Shown: positions 8,094 to 17,472 of the stretch, in pieces
Layout: each line of letters begins with the position of its first letter
Numbering within the stretch: position 1 is the first letter of the stretch
Source: Candidatus Anammoxibacter sp.
GTDB taxonomy: Bacteria > Planctomycetota > Brocadiia > Brocadiales > Anammoxibacteraceae
NCBI GenBank assembly: GCA_021777105.1
Contig: JAIQZQ010000040.1
Location: forward strand, 1 to 62,208
Direction of reading: 5' to 3'
Length of the DNA stretch: 62,208 nt
The notes under the pieces: generated by a model
What the model was told of the DNA's origin: nothing
Databases searched by the model: none
What the model saw: only the letters and a program-made list of their open reading frames with translations
Program-made: the position numbers and the translations under genes

Positions 8094-9938
8094 TTACATA
8101 TTGCCTACTTTTACCGCTTTTGCTTTGTCGGCGCAAGCCGTGGCGGAGTTGAAATTAAACGGCTCTTTTTCCGGATCATGGCAATCGGCGCATACATTTT
8201 GCCCTAAATTCTTTTGCAGCGCAATATCTTTGTGAGAACCTATGACGTGACAATCAACACAATTTCGCATAACCGCATGGCCGATATGGGACATTTGTTT
8301 GCCAAAGATTTTTATCGTCGGAGGCGGGCTTTTTACGCCTAGTTTAAAATGGCAAAGCGTGCTGCAATATCTTCCCGAGACCAGCGGCAATTTTGACAGA
8401 TCTGAAAACTTTGTTTTTAGACTATCTTCAATTCCCGACAAGAGTTTATCTTCCTCCCTGATTATCCATGAGGCAAGGAAAATATTGTGCTCGCCTTTTG
8501 CGGTCTTTAAAAAGTTGTGCCGGCGTATTACTTTTGCAAAATTTTTCTTCATTTTGGACATGACAGGCTCAGGCATTGAGCAGGTATTCAACGCAGCCTT
8601 TACAAGGGTTATTTTTTCATCTAATAAAGCAAGGTTTCTTTCAAGCGCCGCTTTTGTCTTTTTCCATATCCCTTTATATTTAGGTCCGTGACATTTTACA
8701 CAGGCTTTATCAGACGCATTGATTGTTGCGCCTTTAAATTCATCTATTTCACTATCCGCGGCATCCCGGTAATGGCAGCCGACGCATTCGACATTAGCAG
8801 TGTGCATTGGGCTTGGCATTTCCGGCAAGTCAAGATGTTGTAACGCGCCTGAATACATTGCAAGCGCCCCTGAATGTTTATCAATATGGCAATTGCCGCA
8901 CTCTTGAACAACGGTTTTACCGGAATGCGCAAAATCATCCATATTTATGACATCGCCCGGCTGTTTTTTATCCTTTACTCCAAACATAACCGCAAGCGTT
9001 GCGTTGCCGTTATCAACGTCAAAACCATGCCGTATTTCCTGATGGCAATGAAAACATGCGACATTGTGTTCAGTCACATGATTATCGTGAAGAAACGCAA
9101 CATTGTTGTATTGTTTTAATTTATCCGGTTCATTATGACAGTTGAAACATCGCTCTTGAGTGGCCGTCCCGTTGCCGCGCACAACATCAAGATGGCAATT
9201 ATCGCAGGTGACGCCTTGATTTGTCACAAAATTTCTATGGTTATAGTCGATATTGCCCAATTTAAATGTCTTATCTGGCAGTTCATGGCAACCAAGACAT
9301 CCGCCTATTGGCTGTAGTTGCATGCCTGTGCCGCGCCCTTTAAAGTGGCAAAGATAACAAGAGTCATACGTCACCTCAATATGTTTGCCTACCACAATCT
9401 GGGAATGGCAAGTTGAGCATTTAAGATTTTGCCCTTTTTTTTCATTCATAATATGGTCTTCGTGATTGAACTTTATGCCTTTGCCTGATATTACTTTGCC
9501 CTCAAGCAGTCTTGTTGAATGGCATCCGGACCTAAGACACGAAGCGTCCTCTATCTCCGCGAAAGGTTTGGATGAATACGTGCGGGTGACATATTTTGCG
9601 ACCTGAGACATAGCCTGAAACTTTTTCCAGAGAACGGTCTTTGACTTGCCTGGAGGGTAATGACAATCAACGCAATCTACATGGCTGTGGCTGGAGTTCT
9701 CCCATGCGGTGTAATAAGGTTTCATAATATGGCATGATTTACAAAATGACGGGCTTGTGGAATATTTTGCAAAGCCAATCATCGAAAAAATGAAACAACC
9801 AATCAGGCAGGCTATGATGACAAAAAATCTTGGCATTAAATGCGCATGCAATCTGCCGTTTTGAGAAATGTTGACGCCTATAACGCTAAGCGGCCCGGCG
9901 ATCAAACCCGCTTTTTTATTTAACTTTTTCTCTCCCAT
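8094..9938 (-). CDS. NapC/NirT-type multihaem cytochrome c (about 15 haems)
   Basis: A 614-residue cytochrome with one N-terminal membrane segment (PRFFVIIACLIGCFIFSMIG), immediately followed by FCKSCHIMKPYYTAW, the NapC/NirT-type quinol-oxidising head. I count 13 CXXCH motifs, one CX3CH (CSTLCH) and one CX4CH (CLRSGCH), so up to 15 haems. It is likely anchored in the inner membrane with the haem chain in the periplasm, passing quinol electrons to soluble or outer-membrane carriers. The ATG at 9938 is preferred to one 69 bp upstream: it has AAGGAAA in front, and the extension would read out of the adjacent MITE. Its likely functional neighbour is the di-haem protein gene upstream on the same strand. 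Confidence 0.9.
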   Translation of the reverse strand: MGEKKLNKKAGLIAGPLSVIGVNISQNGRLHAHLMPRFFVIIACLIGCFIFSMIGFAKYSTSPSFCKSCHIMKPYYTAWENSSHSHVDCVDCHYPPGKSKTVLWKKFQAMSQVAKYVTRTYSSKPFAEIEDASCLRSGCHSTRLLEGKVISGKGIKFNHEDHIMNEKKGQNLKCSTCHSQIVVGKHIEVTYDSCYLCHFKGRGTGMQLQPIGGCLGCHELPDKTFKLGNIDYNHRNFVTNQGVTCDNCHLDVVRGNGTATQERCFNCHNEPDKLKQYNNVAFLHDNHVTEHNVACFHCHQEIRHGFDVDNGNATLAVMFGVKDKKQPGDVINMDDFAHSGKTVVQECGNCHIDKHSGALAMYSGALQHLDLPEMPSPMHTANVECVGCHYRDAADSEIDEFKGATINASDKACVKCHGPKYKGIWKKTKAALERNLALLDEKITLVKAALNTCSMPEPVMSKMKKNFAKVIRRHNFLKTAKGEHNIFLASWIIREEDKLLSGIEDSLKTKFSDLSKLPLVSGRYCSTLCHFKLGVKSPPPTIKIFGKQMSHIGHAVMRNCVDCHVIGSHKDIALQKNLGQNVCADCHDPEKEPFNFNSATACADKAKAVKVGNM

Positions 9939-9964
9939 TGTTTTCCTTGAAAATTTTATAAATT

Positions 9965-10228
9965 GTAACAATTTAGTTGTTTGAAAAATATGACGGCGGA
10001 TATTCATCGCAAAGGCGCTAATAGTTGTGATATGCCGTCAGATACTGGATACTGGATACTAGATGCTTGATACTGGATTGTTGGTTTTATGTCTTTGACG
10101 TGAAGCAAATTTAAAATCATACCGACAGCCGGCATCTAGAAACCAGCAGCCGGCATCACTTCCGGCTGTCATTTACGAGTTTATCTTATTTCGTAGACCG
10201 TATAAATTTCAAACAACTAAATTGTTAC
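9965..10228. mobile_element. MITE-like element, copy 2 (perfect 22-bp TIRs)
   Basis: A 264-bp element bounded by perfect 22-bp inverted repeats: GTAACAATTTAGTTGTTTGA and two further bases at 9965-9986, and their complement at 10207-10228. It has no open frame. The interior has tandem-like GATACTGGATACTGG units. It sits just upstream of the cytochrome gene, where it may add promoter or hairpin sequence. The remainder of 9939-10337 holds nothing else I recognise. Confidence 0.85.
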
Positions 10229-10337
10229 GATAAATTAAAATACGCTTTAGCCGGCAGTGGTTACGGTATTAATTAACTACCGTAACCACAATGGATTGTT
10301 TGCCGGCCGGGTTTGTAATCAGAATAGCGGGTTTGAT

Positions 10338-11876
10338 TTATTTCACCTCTATAAATATACCCCACGCGGTGCCGGTTTTGTAGGCATGTTTACTAAAATC
10401 AAAATTTCCATTTCTGTCCGGGACCGCCCATGAGACCCAGTCTGTGCCCCTTTTAACAGCGTCTATTGTGAATGTAATTTCGCCGCTATTGCCTGTGTTT
10501 CCTCTTGCGGGAGAGACGCGCACGGCATTGCGCCCCATTGTCACATGATTAACGTCAACTTCCAGGCTTTGTTTAGTATTATTGAGAGTCAATGTGCAAT
10601 TTTGCGTTTCTGAAGCTCGCATAACAAGTTTATCAAGGCCAAAGATTGGGATTTTACTAAGAGCAGTATCACATTTGAACGTGAAAGATTTATCAACATC
10701 ATTGTCCTCGAAACCGCCGCCGCATGATGAACGGCCATCGCTATGGCATTGCGAACAGTTCCCATCAAACGGATGCCCTGTAGGAAAGCCTTCTCCCGAG
10801 CAGCCATCACTGATTGATTGATCAGGGCCGGCTGCATTGCCGTTTGTGTCTCCATTATCCATAGGGGCGCCGTCATTTACATCTTTACCGTCATTAGGGT
10901 TCTCTTCATTTACGTCTTTACCGTCATTCTTATCATTTAAGTCATTTTCCTTGCCTTTATCCGGGCCTTTTGCGTCTTCGTTCTCTTCATCCTCTTCGTC
11001 ATCGGCTTCTTCGTTGTCATCATCTTCCTCTTCGACATCGTCTTCTTCGTTATCATCATCTTCCTCTTCGGCATCGTCTTTGTCTTCTTCATCATTAGAG
11101 TCATTGTCTTCTGAATCCTTTGCGTCATTTGAGTCGTCATCATCCGCGTCGTTTGTGTCTTTTGAGTCATCATCATTATCATTGTTGCTGTTTTTGTCCT
11201 CCTCTTCATTTTCGATATCCTTGCCTTTATCCTGACCGCCACTGGAACTATTACAACTCGTGCGGCCATCGCTATGGCAACTGGCGCAATTGCCGTCAAA
11301 TGGATGCCCTGATGGGAAACCGGAGCCGGAGCAACCTTCGGAATTTGCGGCAAAGCTATTAAAAATGCTGTCGGCATTGTCCCCTTCAAGCGATATTTTA
11401 ATATAATATTCGCATGGGAAATGATTGCATTCTGATTTTACAAGTCCTGAGTGAAAACTTATCTTTGTTCCGGCGGGAACTTCTCTTGTGATATTGATAA
11501 CTTCAGGCGCTGTTTTAAGATCGCTAAACATATCCAGACGCGCGCTGTTGCCGTCGGGGAACATAAAACTGCCGTTTAAAATCAAAGCGTTTTCATTAGA
11601 ACAGCATAATGAATAAACTTTAATTTTAATTTTTCCATTTGCTCCTGCTAATATAGATGTAAAGTTAAACTCTTCGGGATAAAAATCATATACAAGTTTC
11701 TCTAAAATTATTTCCTCGTTGTTGTCTATTGTCACGGCGTCCATTTCAGCATAAATCCCATTGGCATGTATTGCTCTTGCTCCGATAAAAACCGACAGCA
11801 ACAATAGCAAAACCAAAGGAGCGCCGGCGACGTATTTGTTAGAGACAGTTTTGTATATTCTTTTTAATTTATTCAT
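10338..11876 (-). CDS. secreted di-haem protein with acidic linker
   Basis: A 512-residue protein with a signal peptide (APLVLLLLLSVFIGARA). It has an N-terminal beta-type domain, then a haem cassette (GHPFDGNCASCHSDGR, near residues 190-205). A linker of about 135 residues made almost wholly of Asp, Glu, Asn, Lys and Ser follows. A second near-identical cassette (GHPFDGNCSQCHSDGR, near 367-382) precedes a C-terminal domain of about 120 residues. Each cassette carries one CXXCH. The first ATG lies too close to AAAGGAA, so the second (11876) is taken as start. Upstream of and co-oriented with the 15-haem cytochrome, it may be an extracytoplasmic electron carrier or a metal-binding protein; I know no family with this layout. 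Confidence 0.85.
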   Translation of the reverse strand: MNKLKRIYKTVSNKYVAGAPLVLLLLLSVFIGARAIHANGIYAEMDAVTIDNNEEIILEKLVYDFYPEEFNFTSILAGANGKIKIKVYSLCCSNENALILNGSFMFPDGNSARLDMFSDLKTAPEVINITREVPAGTKISFHSGLVKSECNHFPCEYYIKISLEGDNADSIFNSFAANSEGCSGSGFPSGHPFDGNCASCHSDGRTSCNSSSGGQDKGKDIENEEEDKNSNNDNDDDSKDTNDADDDDSNDAKDSEDNDSNDEEDKDDAEEEDDDNEEDDVEEEDDDNEEADDEEDEENEDAKGPDKGKENDLNDKNDGKDVNEENPNDGKDVNDGAPMDNGDTNGNAAGPDQSISDGCSGEGFPTGHPFDGNCSQCHSDGRSSCGGGFEDNDVDKSFTFKCDTALSKIPIFGLDKLVMRASETQNCTLTLNNTKQSLEVDVNHVTMGRNAVRVSPARGNTGNSGEITFTIDAVKRGTDWVSWAVPDRNGNFDFSKHAYKTGTAWGIFIEVK

Positions 11877-12411
11877 AATCATTTCCTTTTTTTTTAAATG
11901 TTAAATACTAATAATTTCCTTTAAACAGGCAAGCTCTATAACGCGATGTAGCGAGGCCTCCTTTCTCCCCTTTTTTTTATGCAAATATTTTTTGACTTAT
12001 ATACTGCTAAAGTAAAACTAAATAACAGAAGCTCTGTTAATTGAGATTGAGACTATTTCTCAATTAGCAGAGATTGTTGAGCACATTCGAGGCCAAAACT
12101 ATTGAAACAAAAAATATTTTTAAAAAAAATTTAAGAGGCAGGTTAAAACAACACGCATAACATAAAGAAAATTAATAGGTTAGACCCTTTTACATTAAAA
12201 CAGTTTTTTTTAATAGTCTTCAGAAAATATCTATAAAATCATTTTTTTACCTTACTTTGATTTGTATCGACATATGTTACTTTAGGAAACAATAACATTT
12301 CGCCAGGTCTTTATTTTTTCCAGCCAAGCGCATAACGTCAACTGTTAACATGTTATAAAATAACAACTTACAAGATTTCAAAACCATGTTACAAAAGGTA
12401 ACGTCAGCCGG
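11877..12411. other. AT-rich intergenic region, nothing recognised
   Basis: About 530 bp between two divergent transcription units. There are short A/T runs and a few weak inverted repeats, but no open frame or named element that I can support. Promoters for the di-haem gene are presumably here, but none stands out. Confidence 0.4.
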
Positions 12412-12439
12412 TTGATTCAAAAAGTAACGACGATATAAT
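12412..12439 (+). promoter_or_regulatory. sigma-70-like promoter of broken small gene
   Basis: TTGATT at 12412-12417 and TATAAT at 12434-12439 are separated by 16 bp, close to consensus. They lie about 45 bp upstream of the ATG at 12483. Confidence 0.55.
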
Positions 12440-12464
12440 CTTAGTCACTTTTTAAAAAACATAT

Positions 12465-12474
12465 AAGGAGGTGA
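12465..12474 (+). promoter_or_regulatory. strong ribosome binding site
   Basis: AAGGAGGTGA is a full match to the anti-Shine-Dalgarno complement, 8 bp before the ATG at 12483. It fixes the start of the broken gene and shows that expression signals persist even though the frame is interrupted. Confidence 0.6.
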
Positions 12475-12482
12475 AATTAAAA

Positions 12483-12753
12483 ATGAAATCAGTAACAATA
12501 AATGCTGGGGAAAAATTTGTTGAATGAGATAAACGCGAGATTACAACCGATTACGGCAAAGAGCATATATGTCCATATGTATGTCATATTGAAATGAAAT
12601 TTGATAATAGAGGCTGTTTTATCGGAACATTTAATAATGCCGGAATGAGGCAACGCCTCAAAGGAGACTTACAAGGAGGAGCATTGTAACGAGAGATACC
12701 TTTGTCCTCATCTAAAAAGATGGGCGGCCGTCGAATGGAGGATGGTGTGTTGA
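12483..12753 (+). pseudogene. small Cys-rich gene broken by TGA and frameshift
   Basis: From the ATG, the frame reads MKSVTINAGEKFVE, then TGA (12525-12527), then DKREITTDYGKEHICPYVCH and on to a TAA at 12687. The text either side of the TGA reads as one protein, and Trp would fit (TGG to TGA). Near 12650 the sensible reading moves to the +1 frame (ASKETYKEEHCNERYLCPHL, then KRWAAVEWRMVC) and stops at 12751. A GAGGC-AAC-GCCTC hairpin lies at the apparent shift. The reconstructed product of about 85 residues has CPYVC and CNERYLC pairs, so zinc binding is possible. Promoter and RBS are good. Decay is most likely; recoding is the alternative. The 180 bp after it hold a long ACCACC/GGTGGT stem but no gene. 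Confidence 0.5.
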
Positions 12754-12937
12754 TTACGCTGAATAGCTTATAGACACACCGCGCCGTAATGGATTGACGC
12801 TTTGTGTTGAGCGGAACGGATATGGTAAGGCTCAAAAAGAAATAATTTGGAACCACCCGGCGGCGAATAAGTTGCGAGGAGATACGGCTTTTAACTATAA
12901 TCGCTTTTGCTTTTATTGCCGGTGGTAAGCGCTTACG

Positions 12938-15900
12938 CTAAATTCTTTTACGAATTGCGGATTTCAATTTGAGTGTGAGTGTTAAAAGCGAAGGGATGAG
13001 AATAAGGGTAAATATGGTTGAAAGGCTCAACCCCCCTACCACAACGCTGCCTAATCCTCGATACAGTTCAGAGCCTGATCCGGGCGACAGGACCAGGGGC
13101 ATCATGCCCATAACGCTGGTTGTTGTGCTCATGAATATGGGTCGGATGCGCTTCTTTATTGATTCGACAACCGCGTCTTCAGGGGCCATGCCGTCCTCTT
13201 TCATATGGTTCAGCGATTGGTGCACGATTAATATTGCGTTGTTTACAACAGTGCCTATCAATATCACAAAACCAAGCATTGTTAATATGTCCAGGGCTTG
13301 ATATGTGATGGTAATATTTACAAGAAAAAGGCCTAAAAACCCGCCGAAACATGCCAACGGCACGCTCAGGATTATAACAAACGGATAGAGGAAACTTTCA
13401 AAAAGCGACGCCATTAAAAGGAACGTTATGATTAACGCCAATATAAAGTTCCACTGCAACGCCTTGCGCGTCACCGTAAGCTCATCGGCCGTGCCGGAAA
13501 GCTGAATAGTGTAAGGAATATTGACCTGGCCGCTTTCACGCAACGGTTGCAGAATTTTTGAGTTGACCTTGTCTATAACAGCTTCAAGGGCCTCAGTCTC
13601 GGGCGGGGTTAGCTGTATGGTTATGGTGCGCAACCTTTCAACATGGTTAACCTGTTCAGGCGCGTTTACAAGCTGGACTTTCGCTATGGACCCCACGGTT
13701 ACGACTTCGCCGCCCGGGGTGTTTATCAGCAGATTTTTTATATCCTGAGTGTGTTTGACAAATTTGTCGTCGCCCTTAAGCGTCAAATCAATCTCTTCGC
13801 TGCCAAGCTGGTAATCGCTAACTCTTACGCCGTCAACCAAGGCGTTCATCATAAAACCAAGGTCTCTGTTCTTAATCCCAAGCTCAGACATCTTGTCCCT
13901 GTCCGGTATAACCTGCAGCTCGGGGCTGCCAAGCTCAAGGCTTGGAATAGGCCGGGCCTGCGCGCCTGGAAAGTGTTGCATAATGCCGCCGAATATCATC
14001 CGGCCAAGGCCGACCAATTTTTCAAGATCAGGCCCGGAAATGTCTATGTCGATATGCCGGCCTTCGGATATGCCGCGGGCAAACAGGCTCGATTGTATAA
14101 CAACGGCAATCATGCCGGGTATCTTTCTAAACGACTTTTGCATTACAGGTATAAGCTCTTTTACTTTTGAAGGGATGGACGCAACCGCGCCTCCAAACAA
14201 CTGCCGCGCCCTTGCGACATAGAAAAAATGGTTTATTAGCGGCGCGTCAGAGCCGTCTTGTTTGTTTTCCCAATGCGGGGCAAGGTCTTTTTCGATCTCT
14301 TTGCCGATTCTTGTAAATTCAGATGTGTTGTAACCCGGCGGAGGCAGCAAGACGCCGATTACCAGATTTCGGTTTCCCTGCGGCAGATATTCCGTCTTAG
14401 GCGCCATCAACCAACTTAATCCCAGCGAGAGAAAAACAAAGAGCAATACCATTATTATTGACGTTGTGGTATTGCTGATTGTCCTGTGAACAACAGACAC
14501 GGTAAAATCCCGCAACATTATTCCAAAATTATTAATCCCTCCAAGAAAGCCGCCGGCTTTTTCCTGACCGCCGTCATGATTTTTTACCCTTAATATTCTG
14601 GATGAAAGTGTTGGTATAACCGTGATTGAAACAATAAGGCTGAAAAGCACGGCGCAACTTATGGCTATGGCGATATCCATAAAGAGCTGTCCCGCCTGCT
14701 CTTTCACAAATATAACGGGAAGGAAAACGGCAACGGTCGTCAATGTGCTTGCCAGAACGGCGCCCCAAACCTCCTTTGTGCCGTCGAACGCGGCAACCGA
14801 CCTGCTCTTGCCCATTTGCTGGTGACGGTATATGTTTTCAAGCACTACAATTGAGTTGTCCACCACCATGCCGGCGGCAAAGCTCATGCCTGCCAGACTT
14901 ATAACATTTATGCTTCGCCCAAAAAAAGCCATCATTAGAAATGTGCCGACTATGCTTATGGGTATTGCTACGCCTATGACAAAGACGCTGCTTCCGCTAC
15001 GAAGGAAAAGCAGCAGCACCATAACGGCCAGGCAGCTTCCAATCAAAAGGTTCTTCTCAACCAGCCAGATAGAGCTGTGTATATATATAGTTTCGTTATA
15101 AACATTCTCAAGCCGCAGCCTGTTTTGTTTAAGCAAGCCGTTGTTCAGCTCATCCATAGCATCCAAGAGATGATCCATTGTCTCAATGGAGTTTGCCCCT
15201 GTTTCGCGAATGGCGTTTACCGCGATTGCGCTTTCCCCTTTTTGCCGCACGGTGTAGTCCGGTTTCTGATAGCCGAGTTGCACTTTTGCCACATCGCGGA
15301 TATAAACAGGGTTGCCGTTGTCGCGGGTTATCACAATCTTTTCAATATCAGCCGGCGAAAGGTACTCGCCGATAGTCCTTACAACATAACGCCTCTTGCC
15401 CTCGTCGAAATCGCCGGCGCTGATGTTCTTGTTTTCCATCGCAATCGCGTTTGCCACCTCATTAAGCGTTATGTTTCTTGCGGATAGAGCTTGCGGATCA
15501 AAAACCACCTGCATCTCCCGCTCAAAACCGCCGAAAACGTTTGAGTAGCCAACGCCCGGCGCCCTTTCAAACCGCGACTTAATATAATCGTCGGCAAAAT
15601 CGTGCAGTGTGTTTACATCAATGTCATTGCCGGGCAGAGGTTTTAATATAAACCACGCCATGGCGTTTGAACGGATGTCAACGCTTGAGATTACCGGTTT
15701 ATCCGCGTTTGGAGGATATTCGGGCACCTGATTGAGCTGGTTTGAGACCTTAAGCAGGGCGGAATCAATATCCGTGCCCGGGTGAAACTCAAGTATAACG
15801 CTGCCGCGGCCGTCGTAACTCTCGCTCTTCATCTCGGCCACGCCCTCGACGTTTTTTAGAACATCTTCCTGCTCCTGAATGATCTCGCGCTCGATTTCAT

Positions 15901-16069
15901 ACGGGCTAGCCCCGGCCCATCGCGTGTCAACCGTGATCTTATGCTTATCAATAGTGGGTGTAAGCTGCACAGGTATCTTGAAAAAAGATATAAGGCCAAA
16001 CAACGCAAGCATGAGCACGCCAACAAACACGCTTATAGGTTTATTAATTGATATTTGAACAAGTTTCAT
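12938..16069 (-). CDS. RND efflux permease, HAE1/AcrB family
   Basis: A 1043-residue inner-membrane proton-driven multidrug or hydrophobe exporter, full length for the family. It shows the N-terminal helix (ISINKPISVFVGVLMLALFG), the porter-domain start (RWAGASPYEIEREIIQ), and the TM4 region FAAGMVVDNSIVVLENI with the charged residues of the proton relay. The second-half repeat (LGFVILIGTVVNNAILIVHQ) and SMTTTSVMGMMPLVL-like end (STTTSVMGMMPLVLSPGSG) follow. Its adaptor is encoded 1.5 kb upstream on the same strand (17564-18640). The space between is occupied by a VapBC cassette, so an original adaptor-permease operon appears split. No TolC-type gene is present nearby. No clear RBS precedes the ATG. 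Confidence 0.94.
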   Translation of the reverse strand: MKLVQISINKPISVFVGVLMLALFGLISFFKIPVQLTPTIDKHKITVDTRWAGASPYEIEREIIQEQEDVLKNVEGVAEMKSESYDGRGSVILEFHPGTDIDSALLKVSNQLNQVPEYPPNADKPVISSVDIRSNAMAWFILKPLPGNDIDVNTLHDFADDYIKSRFERAPGVGYSNVFGGFEREMQVVFDPQALSARNITLNEVANAIAMENKNISAGDFDEGKRRYVVRTIGEYLSPADIEKIVITRDNGNPVYIRDVAKVQLGYQKPDYTVRQKGESAIAVNAIRETGANSIETMDHLLDAMDELNNGLLKQNRLRLENVYNETIYIHSSIWLVEKNLLIGSCLAVMVLLLFLRSGSSVFVIGVAIPISIVGTFLMMAFFGRSINVISLAGMSFAAGMVVDNSIVVLENIYRHQQMGKSRSVAAFDGTKEVWGAVLASTLTTVAVFLPVIFVKEQAGQLFMDIAIAISCAVLFSLIVSITVIPTLSSRILRVKNHDGGQEKAGGFLGGINNFGIMLRDFTVSVVHRTISNTTTSIIMVLLFVFLSLGLSWLMAPKTEYLPQGNRNLVIGVLLPPPGYNTSEFTRIGKEIEKDLAPHWENKQDGSDAPLINHFFYVARARQLFGGAVASIPSKVKELIPVMQKSFRKIPGMIAVVIQSSLFARGISEGRHIDIDISGPDLEKLVGLGRMIFGGIMQHFPGAQARPIPSLELGSPELQVIPDRDKMSELGIKNRDLGFMMNALVDGVRVSDYQLGSEEIDLTLKGDDKFVKHTQDIKNLLINTPGGEVVTVGSIAKVQLVNAPEQVNHVERLRTITIQLTPPETEALEAVIDKVNSKILQPLRESGQVNIPYTIQLSGTADELTVTRKALQWNFILALIITFLLMASLFESFLYPFVIILSVPLACFGGFLGLFLVNITITYQALDILTMLGFVILIGTVVNNAILIVHQSLNHMKEDGMAPEDAVVESIKKRIRPIFMSTTTSVMGMMPLVLSPGSGSELYRGLGSVVVGGLSLSTIFTLILIPSLLTLTLKLKSAIRKRI

Positions 16070-16192
16070 TGCTATGTTTCTATATTAGGCCCGTTTCAAA
16101 TGCTATAAGCCGGAAACGGGCAAACAAAAATCCTTATTTTTGTTATTTAGGTTTATGATAAAGTTATAGAATCAGAAATAATTTTATACAAA

Positions 16193-16600
16193 CTAATCTC
16201 GTGGGACATGCAATTTAATAGGGAAATATTCCTGAAATGAAAAGAAATCCTTATCGGCAGTGAAAATTGGCATATTATGTCTTTTAGCGACTGCGCAGAT
16301 AAGAAAGTCTGTATTTGAACCTTGAACACCTCTGGATCGGCTTAAATTAAAAAACTTAGCCGCATTTATATAATCACTTTTAGTGATCTGCAAATCAGGA
16401 AACGCGTTTAGATGATTCCGCAACCTTTCAAATTGACTTTGCTCATGGATACCGGAAAGAACTTCCTGACGAATCGGGCCAATTATTTGCGCATTAAAAC
16501 CTTTTATTAATTCCACAAGTTCCAACGTAAATTTATTTTCAGGGTTCTTTTTTCTGCGAAATGCCAATGACCATATGCATGTATCTACCAAAACTTTCAT
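16193..16600 (-). CDS. vapC: VapC-type PIN-domain toxin
   Basis: A 135-residue PIN-domain ribonuclease. The first acidic residue is in VLVDTCIWSLAF, an acidic residue is near GSNTDFLICAVA, and the last Asp pair is in PIFTADKDFF, so the metal site looks intact. VapC toxins cut tRNA or rRNA. Its ATG overlaps the antitoxin stop by 4 bp, as expected for a vapBC operon. The cassette lies between the RND adaptor and permease genes. Confidence 0.88.
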   Translation of the reverse strand: MKVLVDTCIWSLAFRRKKNPENKFTLELVELIKGFNAQIIGPIRQEVLSGIHEQSQFERLRNHLNAFPDLQITKSDYINAAKFFNLSRSRGVQGSNTDFLICAVAKRHNMPIFTADKDFFSFQEYFPIKLHVPRD

Positions 16601-16797
16601 TTTACCTTGCGTTGCGTTTTATAATTATATTCAGGATCGTAATCAATAGTATTAAACAGATCAATTATCTTCATCTGTTTGCGGTGTGTAATATATTCCA
16701 GCAACGCTTCCGTGACAACGCCTTTTTTTGTTTTGTGTTTCCCTATTTTCTGAGCTTCTTTGACAAGTTTATCATCCAGCGCGCAATTAGTTACCAT
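16597..16797 (-). CDS. vapB: VapB-type antitoxin
   Basis: A 66-residue antitoxin. The N-terminal part (CALDDKLVKEAQKIGKHKTK) matches the ribbon-helix-helix/VapB type with KGVVTEALLEYI as second helix, and the C-terminus (NTIDYDPEYNYKTQRK) is the toxin-binding tail. The ATG at 16797 is chosen because AAGGAGG lies 9 bp upstream; an upstream in-frame start at 16857 has none. It overlaps vapC by 4 bp. Confidence 0.85.
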   Translation of the reverse strand: MVTNCALDDKLVKEAQKIGKHKTKKGVVTEALLEYITHRKQMKIIDLFNTIDYDPEYNYKTQRKVK

Positions 16798-17139
16798 AAC
16801 TAAAAACCTCCTTATGCGCGTTATTTTACACTCATTATTGCGCAACAACAAGAACAATGCTTAGGGCTCAATCAAAAATCGCAAACTTTGTTGCAAATTT
16901 ATAATCACACGCAACCATTCAAAGGAAAACGAGCCAATATCGCAAACTTTATAAAGCAGGAATTATAACCGATAAACAGGTGAAACGGTAATCAATTTCC
17001 GGCAAAATTAGGTAAAAATAGGCAAAATATCGATATTCGTTGCTTCAAAAGCTTTGACTTGAACCAATGTTAAGCGAAAACATTTAAACAGTCTCCAACT
17101 ACATTATTGTAAATCCGCGCAACAAACAGACCAGTTTAT

Positions 17140-17245
17140 TATGCGGATTTGGCCAATTTATTTGCCATAATCCGCAAACAAATATAAAACCGTTCTATGC
17201 GCGGATTTGCGCAACTAATTTGGCATAATCCGCAAACAAATATAA
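17140..17245. repeat. short direct and inverted repeats in a gene-free gap
   Basis: CATAATCCGCAAACAAATAT occurs twice, 58 bp apart (near 17166 and 17224). Between and before the copies are GCGGATTT stretches, so each can pair as a hairpin with AATCCGC. The rest of 16798-17472 shows AT-rich sequence with further ATCGCAAAC-type phrases and no gene I can support. Confidence 0.55.
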
Positions 17246-17472
17246 TTGAAATGAAGGGTTGTTTCTGAAATTGCGCGCCGGAGCTTTAATGGTATAAACC
17301 TCTTTCAAACGCCACGGCGCGAGGAAGCGCAATAAGGATTTATTTAAAAAGAGGTGAAAAACAGCGCAATTAGCATCTTCTCAAATAAGTAAGCGGATGA
17401 TTTATTCGCAACAGAGAAGCTTTAATGTCAGTGAGGTTCAAGTCTGGAGACATTGAACCAACAGCGATAAAT

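Noticed and set aside
10837..11235. Ser-rich plus-strand frame
   Set aside because: It is the complement of the acidic linker codons; low complexity with no start signals.
12525..12527. TGA as a reassigned Trp or Gly codon throughout the genome
   Set aside because: Many genes end normally at TGA (TIR-STAND, DUF433, uvrC, symporter, ParA, ABC permease), and TGG serves Trp; two cases are better explained by mutation or local readthrough.
17400..17460. Possible tRNA (GGTTCAAGTCTGG)
   Set aside because: The T-arm-like string has no matching acceptor, D or anticodon stems around it.
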